DNA from: Verrucomicrobiales bacterium
GTDB lineage: Bacteria > Verrucomicrobiota > Verrucomicrobiia > Verrucomicrobiales > Akkermansiaceae
Direction: 5' to 3'
Assembly: GCA_003483645.1 (NCBI GenBank)
Contig: DMYM01000111.1
Location: forward strand, 1,068 to 14,264
DNA length: 13,197 nt
This document shows, piece after piece, positions 7,183-13,197 of this stretch (positions are counted from its first letter, which is position 1; each line of letters starts with the position of its first letter). The notes under the pieces were generated by a model. The model was not told the origin of the DNA. It saw only the letters and a program-made list of their open reading frames with translations, and did no database searches. Made by a program: the position numbers and the translations under genes.

Positions 7183-8189
7183 ACAAGAAGGTATTTTCAG
7201 GGTGTCTTACCGCGATCCTGGTCATGGCGGGGATTGTCGTGCTCAGCAGTGCGGCTTACACGGTGAACATGCGCGAGCAGGTGATCATCACCCAGTTCGG
7301 GGACCCGAAAGGTCCCCCTGTCACGGAAGCGGGTCTCCATTTCAAGGTGCCTTTCATCCAGAAGATCAACGTCATCGAAAAAAGGATTCTTGAATGGGAT
7401 GGACCGCGCGACCAGATGCCTACCAAGGAGAAGACCCTGATCATGGTCGACACCTTCGGGCGATGGCAGATCACGGATCCTCTCAAGTATTTTCAACGCC
7501 TCAGGGATGAGCGCAGTGCCCAGTCCCGCCTGGACGATATTCTCGGTTCGGAAACACGGAATACCATTGCCAAGCATGAGCTGATTGAAGTGATTCGGAC
7601 GACCAAGGATCGCGATCCGATCCAGGTTGATGAGCTGGCGAAGGCCGATCTGGGCGGGGTGGTAGGGGTCCTGCCCGAGATCTCCCGTGGACGCACAGCT
7701 CTGGAAACGGATATCTTAGAAGAGAGCCGTGTGAAGTTGGAGGAGTTTGGGATTGAGTTGCTGGATGTCCGTTTCAAGCGGGTGAACTATAATCAAAGCG
7801 TGGAGAGACAGATCTATCAGCGGATGATGTCAGAGCGGAAACAGATCGCGGAGCGGTTCCGCTCGGAGGGTGCCGGGGAGGCGGCCAAGATCACCGGGCA
7901 GATGGAGAAGGATCTTAATGTGATTGAATCGGAGGCCTACCGGAAGGTCCAGGAGATCAAGGGGGAAGCGGACGGCGAGGCGACCGGGATTTACGCCGCC
8001 GCCTACAACCAGAGTCCACAGGCCGCAGAGTTTTATGAGTTCTCCCGGACGATGGAACTTTACCCGTTGATCATCGGGGGAAAAAGCACGGTGGTCCTGT
8101 CTACCGATAGTGACCTGTTCAAGTACTTGAAGCAGGTGCAGCCTGATCCGCTGCCGCAGGGCGATCCCATAGGAGACGGAGAGGAGTAG
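7179..8189 (+). CDS. hflC: HflC, SPFH-family partner of HflK
   Basis: 336 residues, close to the usual HflC length (334 in E. coli). An N-terminal membrane segment (about 7-28) is followed by the SPFH domain, with the characteristic EQVIITQFGDPKGPPVTEAG, GLHFKVPFIQ, DTFGRWQITDPLKYF and a helical region rich in Glu/Lys/Ala (about 205-285: MSERKQIAERFRSEGAGEAA, EIKGEADGEA). The C-terminal part has YEFSRTMELYPLI and a DLFKYL motif, typical of HflC. Translation starts at ATG 7179 inside the end of hflK and is preceded by a strong ribosome site GGGAGGAG (7164-7171, 7-nt spacing), the clearest one in the window. HflC and HflK form hetero-oligomers in the inner membrane and act on FtsH. No convincing terminator is visible in the 112 bp (8190-8301) separating it from the converging deacetylase gene. 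Confidence 0.93.
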   Translation: MNKKVFSGCLTAILVMAGIVVLSSAAYTVNMREQVIITQFGDPKGPPVTEAGLHFKVPFIQKINVIEKRILEWDGPRDQMPTKEKTLIMVDTFGRWQITDPLKYFQRLRDERSAQSRLDDILGSETRNTIAKHELIEVIRTTKDRDPIQVDELAKADLGGVVGVLPEISRGRTALETDILEESRVKLEEFGIELLDVRFKRVNYNQSVERQIYQRMMSERKQIAERFRSEGAGEAAKITGQMEKDLNVIESEAYRKVQEIKGEADGEATGIYAAAYNQSPQAAEFYEFSRTMELYPLIIGGKSTVVLSTDSDLFKYLKQVQPDPLPQGDPIGDGEE

Positions 8190-8301
8190 GATAGCGGGGC
8201 AGAGCACCCGGACGAGTGGAGCGGGACGACCTTGCCTCACCACGGGTGGACGGAAGCGGCGATCGATCCAGGATCCGGCGGACCAGGAAGTGAGGGTCTC
8301 C

Positions 8302-9219
8302 TCAGGAGGCGAGGGCCTGCAGATGGGCGGCCACCGACTGGGCCAGCGCCTCGAGGTTGTAGCCACCCTCCAGGGTGGAAATGATGCGTCCCCCGCAGTG
8401 TTGCCGGGCGGCCGCCACGATCAGATCGGTCACCCAGGTGAAGTCCGCCTCCTTGAGGTGGATGTCGCCGAGGGGGTCGGCGGTGTGGGCGTCGAATCCG
8501 GCGGAGATGAAGATGAGCTGGGGTTTGAATTTCTCGAGGGCGGGCAGCCAGTCGCGCTCGATGGCCTTGCGGAACCCCAGGCCATCCGTGCCGGCCACCA
8601 GCGGGGTGTTGACGATATTCGGGCGCTTGAGGTCGTAGTAGCGGTGGGGGTAGTGGGGGTGCTGGAAACTGGAGGCAACGAGAACCTCGGGCTTGTCCTT
8701 GAAGATGTCCACGGTCCCGTTTCCGTGATGAACGTCGAAGTCGAGGACCGCCACCCGGTCGATGCCCTCGTGCGCGAGCGCGGCAGCGGCACCCACCGCC
8801 ACATTGTTGTAAAAGCAGAAGCCCATCCCGGCGTCGTGTTCGGCGTGGTGGCCGGGAGGCCGGGCACAGGAGAAGACGCGTTTGCTTTTCCCGGATAGGA
8901 CGAGATCGACTGCCTCCTCCAGGGCACCGGCGGCCAGGCGGGCGGCAGGAAGAGAGCCTGGTGCGAGATGGGTGTCGGGATCGATCATGACGAGTCCGGA
9001 GGCGGGAGCACTTGTCGCGAGCTTCTTGAGATAGAGCGGTTCGTGGACGCGCTTGAGGGCCTCTTCGCTTACCGCCCCGGGTTGACGCTGATTGAACTGA
9101 GCCAGTTGTCCGGTTTCCCTGAGGTGAGCCAGGATCGACTGGGTGCGCTCAGGCCGTTCGGGATGACCTTCGTGCATCCTGTGCTCATTGTAGGCTGGAT
9201 GGGTGAAGAAGGTGATCAT
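8302..9219 (-). CDS. HDAC-superfamily zinc deacetylase (AcuC / acetylpolyamine amidohydrolase-like)
   Basis: 305 residues, cytoplasmic. The whole protein is one arginase-fold deacetylase domain of the histone deacetylase superfamily (PF00850). It begins with HPAYNEHRMHEGHPERPERT, the typical N-terminal motif. Catalytic His pair H124/H125 sits in ARPPGHHAEHDAGMGFCFYNN. The zinc ligands are D162 and H164 in LDFDVHHGNGT and D243 in SAGFDAH. The transition-state Tyr is Y287 in LEGGYN. All expected active-site residues are present, so it should be an active Zn hydrolase. Bacterial members remove acetyl groups from acetylpolyamines, acetyl-lysine in proteins such as acetyl-CoA synthetase, or other small amides. 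The sequence does not decide among these and no acetyltransferase or acs gene is nearby. It is divergent from the aldo/keto reductase and reads toward hflC. Confidence 0.93.
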   Translation of the reverse strand: MITFFTHPAYNEHRMHEGHPERPERTQSILAHLRETGQLAQFNQRQPGAVSEEALKRVHEPLYLKKLATSAPASGLVMIDPDTHLAPGSLPAARLAAGALEEAVDLVLSGKSKRVFSCARPPGHHAEHDAGMGFCFYNNVAVGAAAALAHEGIDRVAVLDFDVHHGNGTVDIFKDKPEVLVASSFQHPHYPHRYYDLKRPNIVNTPLVAGTDGLGFRKAIERDWLPALEKFKPQLIFISAGFDAHTADPLGDIHLKEADFTWVTDLIVAAARQHCGGRIISTLEGGYNLEALAQSVAAHLQALAS

Positions 9220-9221
9220 GA

Positions 9222-9260
9222 TCGATCTTGTCCCCTTCTCCGGTGATAGTCCAAGATCGA
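9222..9260. promoter_or_regulatory. Perfect 9-bp inverted repeat in the divergent deacetylase/reductase intergenic region
   Basis: TCGATCTTG (9222-9230) and CAAGATCGA (9252-9260) are exact reverse complements separated by 21 bp, with centres 30 bp (about three helical turns) apart. The pair lies 3-41 bp upstream of the deacetylase ATG, within its probable leader, and about 95-130 bp upstream of the reductase start. It could be a split operator for a dimeric regulator or an RNA hairpin in the deacetylase leader. No regulator gene is adjacent. Confidence 0.35.
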
Positions 9261-9317
9261 ATTTCAGGTCGCCGGGATCTGAGAGATGGCACCTGGGAGA
9301 AGAGAAAAGTGAAATCG

Positions 9318-9346
9318 TTGACAGGACGGACCCGGGACAGTTCTTT
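9318..9346 (+). promoter_or_regulatory. Consensus -35 element (TTGACA) before the aldo/keto reductase
   Basis: A perfect TTGACA occupies 9318-9323. The hexamer 17 bp later, TTCTTT (9341-9346), is a poor -10. If used, transcription would start at about 9352-9353, at the ATG itself, giving a leaderless or nearly leaderless mRNA. That would fit the lack of any ribosome site before ATG 9353. The weak -10 keeps confidence low. Confidence 0.25.
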
Positions 9347-9352
9347 CACAGC

Positions 9353-10357
9353 ATGCAGAAACGACGTCTGGGCAACAGCGAACTGGAGTTGACCACGATC
9401 GGGATCGGGACGTGGGCCATCGGAGGGGGCGACTGGGCCTTCGGGTGGGGTGACCAGGACGAGCAGGAAGCGATCGAGGGCATCCTGAAGGGGGTGGAAC
9501 TGGGGGTGAACTGGATCGATACCGCGGCGATTTACGGGGATGGGGCCAGTGAAGAACTGGTGGGGAAGGCCCTGCGGGAGATTCCGGGATCGGACCGTCC
9601 CCTCGTGGCAACCAAGTGCGGACGCCTCATGCGGGAGGACGGGACCGTCATGGGGCGGCTGAAAGGTGAAAGCGTGGTGGCGGAATGCGAGGCCAGCCTG
9701 CGCCGACTGGGCGTGGAGTGCATCGATCTCTACCAGATCCACTGGCCCGATCCCGATGAAGACATCGAGGAAGCCTGGACGGCCATGACCGAACTGAAGG
9801 AGACGGGCAAGATTCGCGAGGTCGGGGTGTCGAATCACGGCGTGGACCAGATGGAGCGTCTGCAGCCGATCCACGCGGTGGCTTCCCTGCAACCCCCCTA
9901 CAGCATGCTGAACCGGGAGATCGAGGAGGATCGTCTCCCCTACTGTGGAGAAAAGGGAGTGGGAGTGGTGTGCTACAGCCCAATGATGAAGGGACTGCTG
10001 ACCGGAGCATTCACCCGGGAACGGGCACAGGCCCTCTCGGACAAGGACCACCGCAGCCGTGATCCGAAGTTCACGCCGCCGCAACTGGACCTCAACCTGG
10101 AAGTGGTGGAGGCCATTCGCCCGATTGCGGAGGGAGCGGGTCGTTCCATGGCAGAGTTGCCGCTTGCCTGGGTGCTGCGTCGGCGGGAAGTGACCTCTGC
10201 CATCGTGGGAGTGCGCAAGCCGTCACAGATAGAGCAGACTGCGGGTGGTGGGGACTGGGTCCTGACGGAGGAAGAACTGGGAGTTATCGAGGAAGCCCTG
10301 CGGGTCAGGCGGGAGAAATTGGTTGCGCTCGGGGACATGAGCCAGGGGCGGGTGTAG
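9353..10357 (+). CDS. Aldo/keto reductase
   Basis: 334 residues, cytoplasmic TIM-barrel NADPH-dependent oxidoreductase (PF00248). ATG 9353 is chosen because family homology starts at once (MQKRRLGNSELELTTIGIGT); the frame is open upstream from GTG 9203, but that 50-residue extension is unlike the family and overlaps the divergent gene start. The catalytic tetrad is complete: D56 and Y61 in NWIDTAAIYGDG, K88 in VATKCG and H130 in YQIHWPDP. The cofactor-binding region near the C-terminus (SAIVGVRKPSQIEQ) is also present. Overall it resembles the 'general stress / YajO-IolS-like' branch that reduces aldehydes or sugar ketones; the true substrate cannot be assigned. It converges on the PNPOx-like gene with a 38-bp gap holding no convincing terminator. 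Confidence 0.92.
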   Translation: MQKRRLGNSELELTTIGIGTWAIGGGDWAFGWGDQDEQEAIEGILKGVELGVNWIDTAAIYGDGASEELVGKALREIPGSDRPLVATKCGRLMREDGTVMGRLKGESVVAECEASLRRLGVECIDLYQIHWPDPDEDIEEAWTAMTELKETGKIREVGVSNHGVDQMERLQPIHAVASLQPPYSMLNREIEEDRLPYCGEKGVGVVCYSPMMKGLLTGAFTRERAQALSDKDHRSRDPKFTPPQLDLNLEVVEAIRPIAEGAGRSMAELPLAWVLRRREVTSAIVGVRKPSQIEQTAGGGDWVLTEEELGVIEEALRVRREKLVALGDMSQGRV

Positions 10358-10395
10358 GCGCCCGTATAAGAGTCTTCCCTCCCGCCTCCGTTTCC

Positions 10396-10860
10396 CTAGC
10401 CGACGTCGATGGGCAGGGGCACATCATGATAGTTGAGAGCCCATTCGCGCATGAAGCGTACGCGGTGAGCCACGATGCGGTAGATGATCAACTCGGGGTT
10501 GTCACTCATGCCGAGGTACTGGCGAAGGAGGGGATTCTCTTCCCATATTTCATTGATGAGGGGTTGCTCACTTTCGCCGAGGAGATGGGCCACTCCGGTG
10601 ATTCGGAGCTGGTCATGATCAGGGGAGAGATAGCATAGCTCCACCTTGGGGTTGGCCTCGATCTCGCCCGTCTTGTGGTAGCTGCGCAGGTTGGCTATAT
10701 AGATGGTGTAGCCATCCACGCGCACGGGGGAGATGGGGCGCAGGCGGGGTTGATCGCCATCCATGCTGGCCAGCATGGGGAACTTGGCCTCCTTGATGAC
10801 CCTGCGTGCGAGAGCGGGAAGTTCGGATAGCTCAAAGGGTTCGGGACTGGGCTTCGACAT
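10396..10860 (-). CDS. Pyridoxamine 5'-phosphate oxidase-like (FMN-binding split-barrel) protein
   Basis: 154 residues, cytoplasmic, one split beta-barrel domain of the PNPOx-like superfamily. Typical elements appear in order: FPMLASMDGDQPRLRPISP (about 27-45), a strand pair with DGYTIYIANLRSYHKTGEIEANP (49-71), then KVELCYLSPDHDQLRITGVA (72-91). The C-terminal part (ENPLLRQYLG, LIIYRIVAHRVRFMREW) matches small 'general stress protein 26-like' members. These bind FMN, sometimes F420 or heme, and are usually of unknown substrate; true PdxH is longer (over 200 residues) with a C-terminal substrate-binding segment missing here, so vitamin B6 synthesis is unlikely. The 104 bp upstream (10861-10964) is shared with the divergent membrane-protein gene. 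No ribosome site is evident. Confidence 0.85.
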   Translation of the reverse strand: MSKPSPEPFELSELPALARRVIKEAKFPMLASMDGDQPRLRPISPVRVDGYTIYIANLRSYHKTGEIEANPKVELCYLSPDHDQLRITGVAHLLGESEQPLINEIWEENPLLRQYLGMSDNPELIIYRIVAHRVRFMREWALNYHDVPLPIDVG

Positions 10861-10964
10861 CGTTTGCAGGGGAGTTTATCGCCGGGTGGAAAGAGATCGC
10901 GAGTGCAATCCGTGACTTCCTCGGGGAATAGCGCTAGGCTGGTGGCGACCAATCGCGTTCCTCC

Positions 10965-11627
10965 GTGCGTCTTTTCTGGCTCTTCTTGATCCTGGCTGTG
11001 CTTGTGCTGGTGCCTTTCGTGCTCTGGGGTGACCAGTTCGCTGATCGTTTCGACCTGGAGAAGACGAACACCTGGCTGATGGAGCTCGGGAGACCCTGGG
11101 CCTGGTTGGGTGGAATCGGACTGCTGCTTTCGGACCTGATCCTCCCCATCCCTGGAACGATCGTGATGTCGGCACTGGGCTACATATATGGGCCATGGCT
11201 GGGAGGGGTGTTTGCGGTAACGGGATCGATGTTGTCCGGAATTCTGGCCTACTGGCTCTGCTGGAAACTGGGTCGACCAGCGGCTGAGTGGATTGCGGGC
11301 AAGGAGGATCTGGTCAGGGGCGAAGCGCTTTTCGGGGGTAAGGCCGGTGGTTGGATAGTGGCCCTCTCACGCTGGCTTCCGATCATGCCCGAGGTGATTG
11401 CCTGTCTTGCCGGGCTGGTGCAGATGCCCTTCCGCCGTTTTCTCATGGCGCTGGGCTGCGGATGCCTGCCCCTGGGGTTCACCTTCGCGGCAATCGGGCA
11501 GTGGGGGCACGAGCATCCTGCGGTTGCTCTTGTTTTGAGCGCGGGACTTCCCCCGCTGCTCTGGGCTGTCATTGGACCGGTTGTAATGCGCCGGAGGGCC
11601 GCTTCGGCTGGCGATTCCGGGGAGTGA
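10965..11627 (+). CDS. VTT/DedA-type membrane protein (SNARE-associated family, TVP38-like)
   Basis: 220 residues from GTG 10965, the first start codon after the in-frame TAG at 10935-10937. An N-terminal hydrophobic helix (2-20) is followed by a VTT domain (PF09335). It has a hydrophobic hairpin with DLILPIPGTIVMSALGYIYG (57-76), a Gly-rich membrane stretch GPWLGGVFAVTGSMLSGILA (76-95) leading to KLGR, and the family signature SRWLPIMPEVIACLAG (135-150; R136, P139, P142, G150). Two more membrane helices follow at about 158-178 and 184-206, then a short Arg-rich cytoplasmic tail. Bacterial relatives include undecaprenyl-phosphate and phosphatidylethanolamine flippases of the DedA group; TVP38-like members have less certain roles. 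Lipid translocation is therefore an inference from the family. Confidence 0.85.
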   Translation: MRLFWLFLILAVLVLVPFVLWGDQFADRFDLEKTNTWLMELGRPWAWLGGIGLLLSDLILPIPGTIVMSALGYIYGPWLGGVFAVTGSMLSGILAYWLCWKLGRPAAEWIAGKEDLVRGEALFGGKAGGWIVALSRWLPIMPEVIACLAGLVQMPFRRFLMALGCGCLPLGFTFAAIGQWGHEHPAVALVLSAGLPPLLWAVIGPVVMRRRAASAGDSGE

Positions 11628-11654
11628 GGCGGGGGAACTGCCGATCATGCCGGG

Positions 11655-11681
11655 TGATACATGGACGGGTTCCCTGTGTCA
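11655..11681 (+). terminator. Imperfect hairpin after the VTT membrane-protein gene, possible terminator
   Basis: TGATACATGG (11655-11664) and CCCTGTGTCA (11672-11681) form a 10-position stem with one mismatch and one G-U pair around a 7-nt loop, 27 nt after the stop codon. No T-run follows, so it is not a classical intrinsic terminator. The remainder of the 156-bp gap (11628-11783) holds only a weak promoter-like pair, TTGCCA (11744-11749) and TCTAGT (11768-11773), just before the methyltransferase gene. Confidence 0.3.
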
Positions 11682-11783
11682 TGCAGCAGGAGGGTGCGGT
11701 GGGGAAGGCCAGGCTTTGCAGGATGACTCCGTGGAGCCAGTTCTTGCCAAGTAGTGGCACCCTGGTCTCTAGTCCCCGGCGAG

Positions 11784-12818
11784 ATGGCATCCTTTGATCT
11801 CACTGAGCTACCCAAGTCAGATCCCACTCCGCTCCTGCGTTATCGCGACGGAATTTATGCGGCGGACTTCCTGGCCTGTGCGATCGTGCACCTCGATCTG
11901 TTCAGCTGGTTGGCGGAATCCCCCGCGAATCTGGAGGAGATCTGTGAGCATTGCCGGATTCATGAGAGGCCTGCAGACGTGCTTATGACGCTGGCCTGTG
12001 CGAATGGTCTGGTGGAGAGAGGGGGGGATCGGTTTTCAGCTACTGAACTGTGCAGGGAGCACCTGGGCCGTGATTCTCCGTGGGCACTGGGACCCTACTA
12101 CGCGTCGCTGGAGGATCGCCCGGTGGTGAAGGAAGTGTTGACCGTGATGCGAACGGGCAAGCCGGGTAACTGGGAGAGTGAAATGGCGGAAGCAGATTGG
12201 CACGGGGCCATGGAGTCAGCGGAATTCGCCCGGATGTTCACTGCTGCGATGGATTGCCGGGGTGTATTTCTCGGGCAGAAACTGGCCGGGGGACTGGACC
12301 TGTCAGGGCGAACTCGATTGCTCGATATCGGAGGGGGGTCGGGAATTTATGCCTGTTGCCTGGCGGCAGCCAACGAGGGTCTGAGAGCCACCGTTTTCGA
12401 AAAACCCCCGGTGGGAAAGATCGCGGAAAGCGCAATCTCAGAGAGAGAGCTGAGTCACCGTATTGAAGTGGTCGAGGGTGACATGTTCCGGGATGCCTAT
12501 CCGGACGGTCATGATGTTCACCTGCTATCAAACGTGCTGCACGACTGGGACCTGCCGGAAGTAGAGACCCTTCTACGCAAGTCATACAACTCCCTGCCGA
12601 GTGGTGGACTGGTAGTGGCCCACGAGGCCTTCCTCAACGAGGACAAGAGCGGTCCGCGTGCGGTGGCGGAATATTCGACCGTCCTGGTTGCCATTACGCA
12701 GGGACGTTGTTACGGAATCGCTGAAATCCGTGAGGTCATGGAGGGCGTGGGGTTTGCAGATGTGGAGCAATTTGAGACCGGGGGAGACCGCAGTGCGATC
12801 ACGGCAGCCCGACCGTAG
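11784..12818 (+). CDS. Family-2 O-methyltransferase (SAM-dependent)
   Basis: 344 residues from ATG 11784; an in-frame GTG 30 bp upstream (11754) is less likely. The N-terminal part (about 18-110) is the helical/winged-helix dimerisation domain of this class (DGIYAADFLACAIVHLDLFSWL, then ANGLVERGGDRFSATE). The C-terminal Rossmann domain (about 150-340; PF00891) has SAM motif I LLDIGGGSGIYA (179-190), the ribose-binding acid E206, GDMF (232-235) and SNVLHDWD (249-256). H253 corresponds to the catalytic base of plant and bacterial O-methyltransferases, so O-methylation of a hydroxylated aromatic or polyketide-like small molecule is likely. Relatives include hydroxyneurosporene and acetylserotonin methyltransferases. 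No biosynthetic cluster is visible around it and the substrate is unknown. The hexamer TCTAGT (11768-11773), a possible -10, would place transcription start only a few bases before the ATG. Confidence 0.88.
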   Translation: MASFDLTELPKSDPTPLLRYRDGIYAADFLACAIVHLDLFSWLAESPANLEEICEHCRIHERPADVLMTLACANGLVERGGDRFSATELCREHLGRDSPWALGPYYASLEDRPVVKEVLTVMRTGKPGNWESEMAEADWHGAMESAEFARMFTAAMDCRGVFLGQKLAGGLDLSGRTRLLDIGGGSGIYACCLAAANEGLRATVFEKPPVGKIAESAISERELSHRIEVVEGDMFRDAYPDGHDVHLLSNVLHDWDLPEVETLLRKSYNSLPSGGLVVAHEAFLNEDKSGPRAVAEYSTVLVAITQGRCYGIAEIREVMEGVGFADVEQFETGGDRSAITAARP

Positions 12819-12838
12819 TGCCAGCGTTCCAGGACCTT

Positions 12839-12852
12839 CAGGCGTTTGCCTG
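12839..12852 (+). terminator. Small hairpin after the methyltransferase gene
   Basis: CAGGC (12839-12843) and GCCTG (12848-12852) form a 5-bp stem with a GTTT loop, 20 nt after the stop codon. No T-tract follows, so a terminator role is only a possibility. Confidence 0.2.
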
Positions 12853-12936
12853 CAGTCGGTTATGACTGGTGGGGCTACGGAGGATTCTGGAATCCGAGGT
12901 TGAAAGGAGGGCAGGAGGGCGCTAGTAAGGATCCAA

Positions 12937-13197
12937 ATGAAGATCTTCCGTGCCTTCGTGCTGATCCTGGCAGGTGCCATTCTCCTTCCGGCCCCATCCT
13001 TTGGCGACAACAAGAACAAACGAAGGATCGTGCCCCCGACCCGCAAGGGAGCGGCCTCCGAGTTGCCCACCATCAGGAAAGTGGGAGGTGACAGCGTCAC
13101 AGTGGGCAAGAAAACCTACAAGATCACGAGTTTCACCAGAATCCTGGTGAACGGCAGGAAGGCCTCCCTGGGTGATCTCAAGGCGGGGATGCAGGCG
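12937..13197 (+). CDS. Small secreted protein, truncated by the window edge (DUF5666-like beta domain)
   Basis: The frame from ATG 12937 stays open for 87 codons to the window end. AAGG (12927-12930) precedes the ATG by 6 nt, with further purine-rich sequence upstream. The N-terminus is a signal peptide: MKIFR, then a hydrophobic core FVLILAGAILLPAPSFG, cleavage near residue 23. A basic linker (NKNKRR, TRKG) leads to a beta-rich segment ending in YKITSFTRILVNGRKASLGD followed by LKAGMQA. The pattern 'x-I-x-x-x-T-x-I-x-VNG-x-x-A-x-L-x-DL-x-x-GM' is familiar from small exported DUF5666-like or OB-like proteins in PVC bacteria, none with a clear role to my knowledge. Protein length and C-terminal domains are unknown because it runs off the window. 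Confidence 0.7.
   Translation, partial: MKIFRAFVLILAGAILLPAPSFGDNKNKRRIVPPTRKGAASELPTIRKVGGDSVTVGKKTYKITSFTRILVNGRKASLGDLKAGMQA

Noticed and set aside
9203..9352. 50-codon upstream extension of the aldo/keto reductase from GTG 9203
   Set aside because: Family homology begins exactly at ATG 9353, and the extension would overlap the start of the divergent deacetylase gene.
9185..10084. 299-residue open frame on the minus strand
   Set aside because: Antisense to the aldo/keto reductase with its full catalytic tetrad; the translation has no family-like features and overlaps the real deacetylase start.
10346..10363. GGGCG/CGCCC stem at the end of the aldo/keto reductase as a terminator
   Set aside because: Five-bp stem with an 8-nt loop, half of it inside the coding sequence, and no T-run on either strand.
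12882..12895. GGATTC-TG-GAATCC palindrome upstream of the last gene
   Set aside because: Short, and a 2-nt gap cannot form a tight hairpin beyond 5 bp; no other copy or promoter context gives it meaning.

Overview
This GC-rich window has the gene content of a Gram-negative bacterium of the PVC group (Verrucomicrobiota or Planctomycetota). That placement is inferred from the mix of families: a neutral-ceramidase-type hydrolase paired with a secreted double alpha/beta-hydrolase, an HflK/HflC pair, an HDAC-like deacetylase and a DUF455 ferritin-like protein. Several starts lack a clear Shine-Dalgarno sequence. There is no rRNA, tRNA, CRISPR array, transposase or phage gene, so this reads as ordinary chromosome.

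Left part (1-6067, all plus strand). The last 25 codons of a probable CBM9-like secreted protein open the window. Next is a 644-residue fusion of a DUF455 ferritin-like di-iron domain to an ATP-grasp domain, the most unusual protein here. A secreted two-domain alpha/beta-hydrolase (only the C-terminal half keeps a Ser nucleophile) and a secreted neutral-ceramidase-like metallohydrolase follow. They are 17 bp apart and probably form an operon for extracytoplasmic hydrolysis of ester- or amide-linked substrates.

Middle (6068-8301). hflK and hflC overlap by 4 bp behind a reasonable sigma70-like promoter. They encode the two SPFH membrane proteins expected to form a complex that controls the FtsH protease; ftsH is not in the window.

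Right part (8302-13197) is a series of short, mostly single-gene units on both strands. An HDAC-superfamily deacetylase (minus) is divergent from an aldo/keto reductase (plus), and a perfect 9-bp inverted repeat lies between them. The reductase converges on a PNPOx-like split-barrel protein (minus), which is divergent from a VTT/DedA-type membrane protein (plus). A family-2 O-methyltransferase and a truncated small secreted protein end the window.

In the genes called complete, the catalytic or ligand residues expected from the families are visible. The exception is the N-terminal half of the double hydrolase. No single pathway connects the genes. The DUF455/ATP-grasp fusion and the hydrolase-ceramidase pair deserve the most attention.
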